Positions 17,656 to 26,417 of a stretch of DNA of 64,000 bases are shown here, one piece after another. Origin of the DNA: Nocardia transvalensis (GTDB lineage: Bacteria; Actinomycetota; Actinomycetes; Mycobacteriales; Mycobacteriaceae). Position 1 is the first letter of the stretch; every line of letters starts with the position of its first letter. The position numbers and the translations under genes are program-made. The stretch spans positions 1 through 64,000 of the forward strand of contig NZ_JADLQQ010000018.1 in NCBI RefSeq assembly GCF_015477765.1, written 5' to 3'. The notes beneath the pieces were generated by a model that saw only the letters and a list, made by a program, of their open reading frames with translations, was not told where the DNA came from and did not search any database.

Positions 17656-18264
17656 TCAGCGGGTGGAGCGCTCGAACTCGGTGGCCCAGGTGGTTAGGGA
17701 GTGGAGGTAGCGGAGGACCAGGTCGTCGGGGTGGCGGTCGGGGGCGTCGAGGTGGAGGCGGGCCAGTTCTTCCATGGCTGCCAGCATGATTCGTTCTGTC
17801 GGGCCGTCCGGATCGATGGTGATACCGGCCAGGCGGGACAGGTGACGGGCACCGATTCTGCGGGCGTAGGCGCGGCCGATTTCGATGCGTTCGCGGAGTT
17901 CGGGTGGGGCGCCGTCGGGTGGGTGCAGGATGATGCGCCAGCTGGTGGGGGCGGCGTGCAGATACGCCAGGATGCCCCGGCCGACGCTGTCGATGTCGCC
18001 GTGCGCATCGGGGTGGTCGACCGTGCTCATGCCCGAGAACGCGATGGCCGATTCTCTGTCGAGCAGGGCGATAACCAGGCCGGGCAGATCGGTGAATTGC
18101 TGATAGATCACGGTGCGGGTGACCTGGGCCGCCCGGGCGACCCGGTCGATGGTCACGGCCGTGAAGCCCTCGGCGGCCACGATGTCGCGCGTGACGTCCA
18201 GCAGTTGCTCCCGCCGTTCCGCGCCGGTCATGCGGCGGCGGGTCGCGGGGCGCTCGGAACTCAC
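17656..18264 (-). CDS. TetR/AcrR family regulator
   Basis: A 202-residue repressor. The DNA-binding region is RREQLLDVTRDIVAAEGF followed by RVARAAQVTRTVIYQQF, at about residues 18-60. The first residues (MSSERPATRRR) are basic. It overlaps the end of the upstream HpnE-like gene by 4 bp, so it is co-transcribed with it. The 21-bp palindrome upstream of that gene is the probable operator, which would make this an autoregulated enzyme-repressor operon. The ligand is unknown; a lipid or isoprenoid made or used by the enzyme is a reasonable guess. Confidence 0.85.
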   Translation of the reverse strand: MSSERPATRRRMTGAERREQLLDVTRDIVAAEGFTAVTIDRVARAAQVTRTVIYQQFTDLPGLVIALLDRESAIAFSGMSTVDHPDAHGDIDSVGRGILAYLHAAPTSWRIILHPPDGAPPELRERIEIGRAYARRIGARHLSRLAGITIDPDGPTERIMLAAMEELARLHLDAPDRHPDDLVLRYLHSLTTWATEFERSTR

Positions 18265-19625
18265 GGCATCGACGGTAACTCGAGCAGCAGATCGACCGCC
18301 TTGGCCGCGCTCTCCACCGCGCTTTCCATCGTCGCCGACCAGTCGGTGGCGGTCCAGTCGCCGGCCAGGACCAGCGTGGGCACCGAGGTGCGCTGCGGTG
18401 GCCGCAGGTCGTGGGTGCCGACCACCTGGGAGAAGGTGGCGCGCGGCATCTTGACCACCTGTGCGGCAACGACTGTCGCCTCGCGAGCCGCCGGGTAATA
18501 GCGGCCCAACAGGGCCATCTGTTCGGCGACGATCTCGTCGTTCGATTTATGGATCTGCTCGTAGGCGCCGCTGGTGGTCAGGCAGTACAGCCAGGCGTGG
18601 TCGGTGTGGCGGCCGTGCATGAGCTGCCGGTCGAACACCTCGTCGATCACTCCGGTGCCACCGATGAGGGCCTCGAAGGCATGGTCGGTGCCCAAGGGGC
18701 GATCCAGGTACAGATTGGTGCTGACGATCGGTGTATACCCCAATTTGTCCGCGGCGGCGTAGATTTCGGCATGCTCGGGCAACTGGTCCAGCAGGCCGCC
18801 GATATTCGAGTTGGGGACCGCGCACACCACGGCATCGGCGGGGACGACGCTGCCGTCGGCCAGCGTGACGCCGGTGACCGCGCCGTCGCGGATATCGATG
18901 CTGCGCGCCACCGCCCGGTAGCGGACCTCCACTCCACGTCGCTCGAACAGCTTCAGTGCGCCCGTGACGTACAGGGTGTCCAGATCGACCGTGGGGTATC
19001 CGATGGTGACGGGGATGCGGTGCTTCAGCCCCAGGCGCAGCCCGGTGGCCATGACGTTGGCGAACACCTTCGCCGACTCCCGCTGCACCGGTTCGGCCGC
19101 GATACCGAGGGCGAGCCAGTCCCACAGCGCTTCCCGGGCCGTGGCGGGCATGCCGACTCGTTCGAACCACTGCTCGGTGGTCAGGTCGGCCAGATCCTCG
19201 GGCTGATTCAGGCACTGCCAACCCAGCCGCACGGTGGCGCGGAATGTGCGCAATCGATCCGCCACGCTCGCGCTCGGATGCACCCCGAACAGGGTCCGGA
19301 TCGCACCCAGGCCGGTGGTCGACATGGTGGTCGATCGGCCGTCCGGCCAGCGCAGCGTCGCGCGGTGCGGATAGGCGACGCAGTCTCGGGTGCCGACGGA
19401 TTCGAGATAGCGGAACAGATGGTGATAGCCGCTGGCGATCACGTGCTGACCGTTGTCGGGAATGTCGTGCACCGCCTCGGCGTGCATGGCGTGGGTGCGG
19501 CCACCGAGGCGACCGCGTCGCTCCAGCAGGGTGACCTGTTTGCCCGCTTCGGCCAACCAGACGGCGGCGGCGAGCCCGGCCAGGCCGCCTCCGATGACGA
19601 CATACCGGCGTGGATCCTGGCCCAT
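18261..19625 (-). CDS. FAD-dependent amine-oxidase-fold enzyme, HpnE-like
   Basis: A 454-residue flavoprotein of the phytoene-desaturase/hydroxysqualene-dehydroxylase group. The dinucleotide motif VIGGGLAGLAAAVWLA is near residues 9-24, an Arg-Arg-rich RGRLGGRTH follows at about 36-44, and the DNGQHV stretch near 57 is typical of HpnE. A C-terminal LAGDWT substrate/FAD segment lies near residue 422. AGGAGGG sits 7 nt before ATG 19625; the GTG at 19640 is not needed. No squalene synthase or hopene cyclase gene is nearby, so hopanoid synthesis cannot be claimed and a carotenoid-type or other isoprenoid substrate is equally possible. It is co-transcribed with a TetR regulator. Confidence 0.78.
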   Translation of the reverse strand: MGQDPRRYVVIGGGLAGLAAAVWLAEAGKQVTLLERRGRLGGRTHAMHAEAVHDIPDNGQHVIASGYHHLFRYLESVGTRDCVAYPHRATLRWPDGRSTTMSTTGLGAIRTLFGVHPSASVADRLRTFRATVRLGWQCLNQPEDLADLTTEQWFERVGMPATAREALWDWLALGIAAEPVQRESAKVFANVMATGLRLGLKHRIPVTIGYPTVDLDTLYVTGALKLFERRGVEVRYRAVARSIDIRDGAVTGVTLADGSVVPADAVVCAVPNSNIGGLLDQLPEHAEIYAAADKLGYTPIVSTNLYLDRPLGTDHAFEALIGGTGVIDEVFDRQLMHGRHTDHAWLYCLTTSGAYEQIHKSNDEIVAEQMALLGRYYPAAREATVVAAQVVKMPRATFSQVVGTHDLRPPQRTSVPTLVLAGDWTATDWSATMESAVESAAKAVDLLLELPSMP

Positions 19626-19640
19626 GACGGCCCTCCTCAC

Positions 19641-19841
19641 TTAACTTACAACTTGTAAGTTAGGGGAGAGGGGTTGGGTGGTCAAGGGGTGGGGCTGGAC
19701 GGTCGGGGTGATTCGTTGGGTCGGATGTTCGTGCAGCAGCAGGTAAGTGAAGAAGATCGTGGCCACGAGTGCGGCGATCGCGATAAGCACCTGCAGGGCT
19801 ATGCCGAAGGCGCGACACTTGGTCGTCGGCACCGTCGTCAT
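19641..19841 (-). CDS. small one-TM protein, 66 aa
   Basis: A 66-residue reading frame with a short basic N-terminus, one strong TM helix at about residues 13-35, and a Pro/Thr/Gln-rich extracytoplasmic tail. AGGAG lies 9-13 nt before the ATG, which is the main support for it being real. Its last seven codons run through the 21-bp operator of the next gene, so if translated it would share that promoter region. It could be a spurious frame in a long intergenic region. Nothing is recognised at 19842-19990 beyond possible promoter sequence. Confidence 0.45.
   Translation of the reverse strand: MTTVPTTKCRAFGIALQVLIAIAALVATIFFTYLLLHEHPTQRITPTVQPHPLTTQPLSPNLQVVS
19642..19662. promoter_or_regulatory. 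21-bp palindromic TetR operator
   Basis: TAACTTACAA (19642-19651) and TTGTAAGTTA (19653-19662) pair perfectly around a single C. It lies 17 bp upstream of ATG 19625 on the minus strand, in front of the HpnE-like/TetR operon, and just inside the 3' end of the small upstream reading frame. Length, symmetry and position fit an autoregulatory TetR site. Confidence 0.82.
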
Positions 19842-19990
19842 CTGCCTGCTCCTATTGGTGTGCCCGGGGTCGGTCGACGATAGTGTCGGGTTTCAACTAC
19901 CGGGTGTTAGCAATTGAGCGGCAAATTACACCGTGGATATTCGTCCAAGCTGGAGCGGCGCGCGCCCGGGGCGGAGAAGTTCGGTGGTGA

Positions 19991-20755
19991 TCAGATCGGC
20001 AGAGGTTGGCAGTGCGGGCAGAGGTAGATGCTGCGCTCGCTGCTGTCGACACCCTCGCCGCCGAGCTGACGGGCCACCATCCCGTTCCCGCAGCGGCGGC
20101 AGGGCTGGCGCGGGCGGCCGTAGGCCAGCGCCCGCCACGGCGGGTGGTGGGCGGCCTCGGTGAGGACCCGATGGGCCTCCTCCACCAGGCCGGTGAGGTC
20201 GTCGATGGCGCCGACCGGCGTGGCCGGATGGATGCGGCGCAGGAAGCAGATTTCACTGCGGTAGATATTTCCGATGCCCGCCAGATTGCGCTGATCGAGC
20301 AGTGCCAGGCCGATGGGTCGATCCGGATTCTCCCGCAGCCGCCGCACCGCCTCGGCCGGATCCCAGTTCGGCCCGAGCAGATCCGGGCCGAGGTGGTCGA
20401 TGGCGGTGTGCTCGTCGGCGCGGCGGAGCACCCGCACCAGACCGAGCGAGAAGCCGACGGCCTCCGCATCCTCGGTGGCCAGGATGAGGCGCGCGGTGAA
20501 GGCCGGTTTCGTCCAGCGCTGTCCGGGCCGGTACACCCGCCAGACCCCCTCCATCTTCAAGTGGGTGTGCACGCTGACGCTCGCCGTGCGCACGAACAGA
20601 TGCTTGCCGTAGCTGCCCACGCTCTCGACCGTCTGCCCGCTCAAATCCACCGTCGCATATCTGGGTACCCGAAAGTCGCTGCGCGTCAGCACCTTTCCGT
20701 CCAGCGCAGCCCGCAGCCGCTTGGCGGCAAGAAATACCGTGTCACCTTCGGGCAT
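19991..20755 (-). CDS. nei: DNA glycosylase/AP lyase, Nei (endonuclease VIII) family
   Basis: A 254-residue Fpg/Nei glycosylase that removes oxidised pyrimidines and nicks the abasic site. The catalytic N-terminus is MPEGDTV (Pro2 and Glu3 after Met removal). A lysine at about residue 51 lies in the SYGKHLF segment, the helix-two-turn-helix region contains LDQRNLAGIGNIYRSE, and a C-terminal four-cysteine zinc finger starts CRRCGNG and ends CPHC. Length matches Nei. It lies 9 bp downstream of lhr on the same strand, forming a repair operon as in mycobacteria (Rv3296-Rv3297). Confidence 0.93.
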   Translation of the reverse strand: MPEGDTVFLAAKRLRAALDGKVLTRSDFRVPRYATVDLSGQTVESVGSYGKHLFVRTASVSVHTHLKMEGVWRVYRPGQRWTKPAFTARLILATEDAEAVGFSLGLVRVLRRADEHTAIDHLGPDLLGPNWDPAEAVRRLRENPDRPIGLALLDQRNLAGIGNIYRSEICFLRRIHPATPVGAIDDLTGLVEEAHRVLTEAAHHPPWRALAYGRPRQPCRRCGNGMVARQLGGEGVDSSERSIYLCPHCQPLPI

Positions 20756-20764
20756 GGTCGTGGG

Positions 20765-23700
20765 TCATGGTTTGCTCCGGAGGCGGAAGCCACGGGGGGT
20801 GGGGGCGAAGCCGGCTTCGGCGAGGAAGGTGGCGAAGGTGTTGCCGTGGACGGATTCGCCGTCGACTCGGTCGATGACCAGGGAGTCGACTCGGCGGTCG
20901 TGGACCAGGGCGGCCAGTGCGGCGGCGGCGTCGGCGCGGACCTGGGGGTCCTCGGTGAAGGTGAGCAGGGTTTTGCCGCCGCGTTCGAGATAGAGCGCGA
21001 GGTCTCCGTCGACGAGGACGACGATTGCGCCCGCCTTGCGGCCCGGGCGGTGTCCGGCACCCTCGGCGGCGCTCTTCGGCCAGGGCAGCGCCGCGCCGTA
21101 GGGATTGGCCGGATCGCAGGCGGCCAGCGCGAGCGCCCTGCTCTCGGCGCGCGGCGACCGCTCGGTGTCGAAGGAGCGGAGGCGATCCACCACATCGGTG
21201 GTGGAGAACTGGGCGCCGCCGAGCGAGTCCACGAAATAGCCGCGCCGGCATCGCCCCCGGTCCTCGAATTCGGTCAGGACCCGATACATCAGGGCGAACC
21301 CACCGGGCACGCCCTCGCTCTGGACGGACCCGCGTGTCAGGACCCCGTAGCGCTCCAGTAGCACATCGGCGGTGGCATGGGCGCGAATCGTGTTGTCGGA
21401 CACGCGTTCCGGGAGCAGCGACCACCGGCCCGCGACCGTCGGCGGCCCGGTCCGGGTGGGCAGGGTCGTCCGCGGCAGGTAGATCCGGCCCCGGGGCGTC
21501 CGTCGTGGTGTGCGGTGTGCGGTGGTGCTGCGCGTCGTGCCCGACAACATCGCCCGGACGGGAGCGAAGGTGTCTCCGGCGACATAGCCCGCCCACACCA
21601 GTTCCCAGAGGGCGCCGGCCACCGCTGTGTCGTCGAGCAGTCCGGTGGCATCGGAGAGCTGCCGGAAGAAGTAGGCCCCGCCCGAGGTCGGCACCACCTG
21701 CATGCCTCCCGTACGAGGTTGTGCGACAGCGCCCGGGCTCGCCGTCCCCGCCTGGGCGTCCGGTCCGGGCGGAGGTTCCCGCTCGGCATCGCCTAGACGG
21801 TCGGGGGCACTCGATGCTCCGCTGCCATCCCCGTCGATCGCCCCGTCGGCCATCGACTGGCGGTTCCACGGTGCGGACACACCGCCATCGTCCCCCGGGT
21901 CGCTTGGTCCGCTGCTCGAGCGGGACCTGCGCCGTGAATCACCCACGGGCGCAGGCCTTTCCGGAATCACCGTGGCACCCAGGGCCAGCAGCAGCTGGAT
22001 CTGGGTCTCGGTGAAGTCGATCTCGTCTGGCGGGGCCAGGGTGACACCGGCCTGGTCGGCCGGATGCAGGGCGATCCAGCCGTCCTTGGCGGTGATGGAG
22101 CCGTGCCCGGACCAGATGACCTCACCGGTGGCCATCAGCTCGTCGAGCATCGCGGGGGCGTAGTCGCGGACCCGCGACGGCAGGATCAACGACTCCCAGG
22201 CCGACGCCGGGATCGGCACGCCCGCAAGCTGTTCCACCACCGCGGCCACGCCGTCGACGCCACGCAGCTCGCGTGTGCCGACGTGCTGCCAGGCCGGGAG
22301 GAAGCGGGCGAACGCCGCGGTGGCGACGGGCTCCACCTCCTTGCGCGCCGCGGCCAGCGATCGCCTGCGCAGGCGGCGCAGCACCTGACTGTCGCACCAT
22401 TCGGCACCGGACGTCCCGGGGGTGAATTCGCCTTCCACCATGCGTTTTTCGGTGGCGAGCCGGTGCAGGGCGGTCGCGGCGACGGCAGGGCCGAGGCCGA
22501 AACGACGGGCCACCGCGTCGAGGGTGAACGGCCCGTGGGTGCGCGCGTAGCGGGCGACCAGATCGCCGAGCGGATCGGCGACGGGTTCGATGAATGCGGT
22601 GGGCGTGCCGATCGGCAGCGGGACGCCCAGTGCATCGCGCAGCCGCGCGGCATCCTCCACCGCCGTCCACCAGCGCTCACCGGCGAACGAAACCTCCAGG
22701 GCACGACGGGATGTGGCCAACTCCGCGAACCACGGCGCGGGATCGTCGGTGCAGCGCAGCGCGGCCTCGGCGGGTGTGAGCGGGCCCAGCAGGCGGAGCA
22801 GATCGGCGAGCCCTTCCATATCGCGGGCCTGGCGTTCGGGAGTCAGGCGCTGCAACTCCCGCTCGGTCTGCTCGATGACCGCGGCGTCGAGCAGTTCGCG
22901 CAGTTCCACCCGCCCGAGCAGTTCGGCGAGCAGGCCGGAGTCCAGGGACAGCGCGGCCGCCCGCCGCTCGGCCAGCGGGCTGTCGCCCTCGTACATGAAC
23001 TGGCCGATGTAGTCGAACAGCAGGGCGTTGGCGAACGGCGACGGCGCCGCCGTCTCCACCTCCACCAGCCGCAACTTGCGCCGGGCGATGCGGACGAGCA
23101 GCTCACGCAGGGCGGGAAGGTCGTAGACGTCCTGCAGGCATTCGCGCGCGGTCTCGAGCAGGATCGGGAAGTCGGGGAATTTGCGTGCCACATCGAGCAA
23201 TTGGGCCGCCCGCTGCCGCTGCTGCCACAGTGGCGCCCGTCGTCCCGGGTCGCGGCGCGGCAACAGCAGCGCCCGCGCCGAGCACTCCCGGAACCGGGAG
23301 GCGAACAGGGCCGAGCCGCCGACCTGTTCGGTGACGACGTCGTCGATCTCGTCGGGCTCGAAGACGAACAGTTCGGCGCCCGGCGGATCGTCGGTGGTGT
23401 CGGGCAGCCGCACCACGATGCCGTCGTCGGACGCGGTCGGCGCGGCATCGACCCCGAACCGCTCGCGCAAGCGGGCACCCACGGCCAGCGCCCAGGGCGC
23501 ATGCACGGGTAGTCCGTACGGCGAATGCAGCACCAGCCGCCAGTCGCCCAACTCGTCCCGGAACCGCTCCACCAGCAGGGTGCGATCGGTCGGCAGATGC
23601 CCGGTCGCCTGCTGCTGATCGGCCAGCAGCGCAACCAGATTCGCCGTCGCGAAGTCGTCCAGTCCCGCCGTATGCGAGATCTGTTCGAGATCGCCCAGAT

Positions 23701-25762
23701 TCGCGACGGCGGTGCCCGGCCCGACTCGTGGACCGCGGTCGGCCGAATCGACTTCGGACGGTTTCCTGCTCCCCGGCCGGGAGGAGGCCGCGGCCGGACT
23801 GCGGTTGATCGAATCGGCTGCGGAGGGTGGCGTGCTCGTGGGATCGTGATCCGGTTTCGCCGCCGCGCGCACGAGTGCATCGATCCGGGTGGCCGGGGCA
23901 CGCTCGACCGCCTGTCCGGCGTGGCGGACGAATTCGCCCAGGGCGGCGCCCAATTCGGCCGGGCGGCCGAGAGAATCGCCGTGCCAGAACGGCAGACGGC
24001 CGGGGAGGCCGAACGCCGGGGACACCAGCACCCGGTCGTGGGTGATGTCCTCGATGCGCCAGCTGGTGGCGCCGAGGGCGAAGACGTCGCCGACGCGCGA
24101 CTCGTAGACCATTTCCTCGTCGAGTTCGCCGACGCGCGAGGCCTTCTCGCCGACCATGAACACCGGGAACAGGCCGCGATCGGGAATTGCGCCACCGGAG
24201 GTGACGGCCAGCCGCTGTGCACCCGGGCGTCCGGTCAGGGTGCCCGCGTCACGGTCCCACACCACGCGCGGCCGCAATTCGGCGAATTCGTCGGAGGGGT
24301 AGCGCCCGGACAGCAGGTCCAGCACCGATTCGTAGGCCGATCGCGGCAGCGTCGCATAGCTGCCGGTGCCGCGCACGGTATCGAACCAGGTGTCGACGTC
24401 GATCGGCTCGAGCGCGCAGGCCGCGACGGTCTGCTGGGCCAGGATGTCGAGCGGGTGGGCGGGGACCTTCAGCTCCTCGATCTGCCCGGCCGTCATCCGC
24501 ATCGACGCCACCGCGCAGTTCACCACATCGGTGCGGTGCTTCGGGAAGATCACGCCGCGCGAGATCTCACCCACCTGATGTCCGGCCCGCCCGACCCGCT
24601 GCAGGCCGCTGGCCACCGACGGCGGCGCCTCCACCTGCACCACCAGATCGACGGCGCCCATATCGATACCGAGTTCCAGGCTGCTGGTCGCGACCACGCA
24701 TCGCAGCCGCCCGCTCTTGAGATCGTCCTCGATGAGGGCGCGCTGTTCCTTGCTCACCGACCCGTGGTGGGCGCGGGCGAGCAGTTGTTCGGCACCGTGG
24801 GTCACCTCGGTGGAGGGGCCGAGCTGAGCCGGGGGCCGGTGCTCGGTCTCCACCGGATCGCCCAGTCGCGTCGTGTACTCCTCGTTCAACCGGGCTGTCA
24901 GGCGTTCGGCCAGGCGGCGCGAATTCGCGAACACGATCGAGGAGCGGTGTGCCAGGACGAGATCCACGATCGCGGAGTCGACATGCGGCCAGATCGAGCC
25001 GGGCTGGTCATCGGAGGGGTCGGGTTCGGTCATATCCGCGACGGGGACCCGCACCGACAGGTCGAACGTCTTCGGAGCCGGGGGTTTCACGATCGTGATC
25101 GGCGCCGCCCCCACCAGGAACCGCCCGACCTCCTCCGGCGGACGCACCGTGGCCGAGAGCCCGATCCGCTGTGCCGGGCGCTCGGTGAGCAGATCCAGCC
25201 GCGCCAGCGAAAGCGCCAGGTGCGCGCCGCGTTTGGAGCCGGCGATGGCGTGCACCTCGTCGACGATCACGGTCTGCACCTCGGTGAGCGCCTCACGGGC
25301 CGACGAGGTCAGCATCAGATACAGCGATTCCGGCGTGGTGATGAGAATGTCGGGCGGGGTGCGCTGCATGGACCGGCGGGCGGTCGCGCTGGTGTCGCCG
25401 GAACGCACCCCGACGGTGATCTCCGGAGCGGGGAGCCCGAGCCGCTTGGCGGTCTGCGTCACCCCCACCAGAGGGGCCCGGAGATTGCGCTCGACATCGA
25501 CCGCAAGCGCCTTGAGCGGTGAGATGTAGAGCACCGAGGTCTTGCGCGGCGCATCGGACGGCCCCCTAGTGGCCAGCCGGTCGATGGCCCACAGGAACGC
25601 CGAGAGGGTCTTACCCGAGCCGGTCGGGGCGATGACCAGGGTGTGCTCACCGGCCGAAATGGCCCGCCACGCCCCCAGCTGAGCGGCCGTCGGCTCCTCG
25701 AACGCGCCGTCGAACCACTCCTGAGTGGGGCGGGAGAACTGGTCCATGGCACCAGTCTGCAT
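20765..25762 (-). CDS. lhr: ATP-dependent helicase Lhr
   Basis: A giant 1665-residue superfamily 2 helicase that translocates on single-stranded DNA and unwinds RNA:DNA hybrids; in mycobacteria it is DNA-damage linked. Motifs are Walker A APTGSGKT at 45-52, DEVH at 168-171, LSAT at about 202 and QRVGRAGH at about 395. The DUF1998-free Lhr core and winged-helix domains follow. Compared with about 1510 residues in mycobacteria the protein is long because of two low-complexity Ser/Pro/Asp-rich inserts at about 655-715 and 1255-1340. The start may be ATG 25747 instead of 25762; neither has a good ribosome-binding site. It is transcribed with nei. Confidence 0.93.
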   Translation of the reverse strand: MQTGAMDQFSRPTQEWFDGAFEEPTAAQLGAWRAISAGEHTLVIAPTGSGKTLSAFLWAIDRLATRGPSDAPRKTSVLYISPLKALAVDVERNLRAPLVGVTQTAKRLGLPAPEITVGVRSGDTSATARRSMQRTPPDILITTPESLYLMLTSSAREALTEVQTVIVDEVHAIAGSKRGAHLALSLARLDLLTERPAQRIGLSATVRPPEEVGRFLVGAAPITIVKPPAPKTFDLSVRVPVADMTEPDPSDDQPGSIWPHVDSAIVDLVLAHRSSIVFANSRRLAERLTARLNEEYTTRLGDPVETEHRPPAQLGPSTEVTHGAEQLLARAHHGSVSKEQRALIEDDLKSGRLRCVVATSSLELGIDMGAVDLVVQVEAPPSVASGLQRVGRAGHQVGEISRGVIFPKHRTDVVNCAVASMRMTAGQIEELKVPAHPLDILAQQTVAACALEPIDVDTWFDTVRGTGSYATLPRSAYESVLDLLSGRYPSDEFAELRPRVVWDRDAGTLTGRPGAQRLAVTSGGAIPDRGLFPVFMVGEKASRVGELDEEMVYESRVGDVFALGATSWRIEDITHDRVLVSPAFGLPGRLPFWHGDSLGRPAELGAALGEFVRHAGQAVERAPATRIDALVRAAAKPDHDPTSTPPSAADSINRSPAAASSRPGSRKPSEVDSADRGPRVGPGTAVANLGDLEQISHTAGLDDFATANLVALLADQQQATGHLPTDRTLLVERFRDELGDWRLVLHSPYGLPVHAPWALAVGARLRERFGVDAAPTASDDGIVVRLPDTTDDPPGAELFVFEPDEIDDVVTEQVGGSALFASRFRECSARALLLPRRDPGRRAPLWQQRQRAAQLLDVARKFPDFPILLETARECLQDVYDLPALRELLVRIARRKLRLVEVETAAPSPFANALLFDYIGQFMYEGDSPLAERRAAALSLDSGLLAELLGRVELRELLDAAVIEQTERELQRLTPERQARDMEGLADLLRLLGPLTPAEAALRCTDDPAPWFAELATSRRALEVSFAGERWWTAVEDAARLRDALGVPLPIGTPTAFIEPVADPLGDLVARYARTHGPFTLDAVARRFGLGPAVAATALHRLATEKRMVEGEFTPGTSGAEWCDSQVLRRLRRRSLAAARKEVEPVATAAFARFLPAWQHVGTRELRGVDGVAAVVEQLAGVPIPASAWESLILPSRVRDYAPAMLDELMATGEVIWSGHGSITAKDGWIALHPADQAGVTLAPPDEIDFTETQIQLLLALGATVIPERPAPVGDSRRRSRSSSGPSDPGDDGGVSAPWNRQSMADGAIDGDGSGASSAPDRLGDAEREPPPGPDAQAGTASPGAVAQPRTGGMQVVPTSGGAYFFRQLSDATGLLDDTAVAGALWELVWAGYVAGDTFAPVRAMLSGTTRSTTAHRTPRRTPRGRIYLPRTTLPTRTGPPTVAGRWSLLPERVSDNTIRAHATADVLLERYGVLTRGSVQSEGVPGGFALMYRVLTEFEDRGRCRRGYFVDSLGGAQFSTTDVVDRLRSFDTERSPRAESRALALAACDPANPYGAALPWPKSAAEGAGHRPGRKAGAIVVLVDGDLALYLERGGKTLLTFTEDPQVRADAAAALAALVHDRRVDSLVIDRVDGESVHGNTFATFLAEAGFAPTPRGFRLRSKP

Positions 25763-25855
25763 CGGGGGACCGACAAAAACGCCCGGGTCTCATTACAGGG
25801 CGAAGGCTGAGCAATCGCGATACGTCGCACGACGTCGCGCCGTACGCTTCCATCC

Positions 25856-26401
25856 GTGCAGAAGGTCCTCCGACTAGACCTTGTCAGTCACGGTATGACC
25901 GAAGCGATGCGCAAAGCACGATTTCCGGTGGACGAGCCGCTCACCGAGGCGGGACGCCGCGCGGTCGCCGCCTGCGGCCGCCTCCACGCCGCTCGCGTGC
26001 TGACCGCCCCCGAGCGCCGCGCCGTCGAGACCGCGGCGCTGCTGGGCCTGCTCGGCGAGGAGGACGATCGGCTGCGCGACCTGGATGCCGGAGCGTGGCG
26101 CGGCGGTGAGCTGATGTCGGTACCGCAGGACGAGCTCTACGCCTGGCTCACCGATCCGAAGTTTCGCGGCCACGGCGGTGAGGCTGTGATCGATGTCATC
26201 GAGCGCATCCGCGAGTGGCTCGACGATATCGCCGTGCAGGGCATGCCCACCATCGCCGTCACCCATCCCGCGGTGATCCGCTCGGCGCTGCTGGTCACCC
26301 TCGACGCCCCGGCAAAATCGTTCTGGCGCATCGATATTCCGCCGGTCAGCATCACCCGCCTGCATTATCGCGGCGAGTGGACGCTGCACTTCAGGTCGTA
26401 G
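25856..26401 (+). CDS. histidine-phosphatase-superfamily protein, variant RHG motif
   Basis: A 181-residue protein of the phosphoglycerate-mutase/acid-phosphatase fold. The usual RHG signature is SHGMT at 11-15, so the phosphohistidine H12 is kept but the phosphate-binding Arg is Ser. The other core elements remain: R54 in APERRAVETA and H137 in VTHPAVIRSA. Activity may be altered, lost or directed at an unusual substrate. TACGCT (25843-25848) lies 7 nt before the GTG start, so the mRNA is probably leaderless. It is divergent from lhr and convergent with the next TetR gene. No pathway context identifies a substrate. Confidence 0.78.
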   Translation: MQKVLRLDLVSHGMTEAMRKARFPVDEPLTEAGRRAVAACGRLHAARVLTAPERRAVETAALLGLLGEEDDRLRDLDAGAWRGGELMSVPQDELYAWLTDPKFRGHGGEAVIDVIERIREWLDDIAVQGMPTIAVTHPAVIRSALLVTLDAPAKSFWRIDIPPVSITRLHYRGEWTLHFRS

Positions 26402-26417
26402 TCGGCGGCACCGAGCG

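Noticed and set aside
18261..19625. Hopanoid biosynthesis cluster
   Set aside because: No squalene synthase, hpnC/hpnD-like or squalene-hopene cyclase genes are in the window.
23525..25522. 665-residue plus-strand frame opposite lhr
   Set aside because: Shadow of the helicase gene. Its composition is dominated by Arg/Gly/His and there is no start signal.
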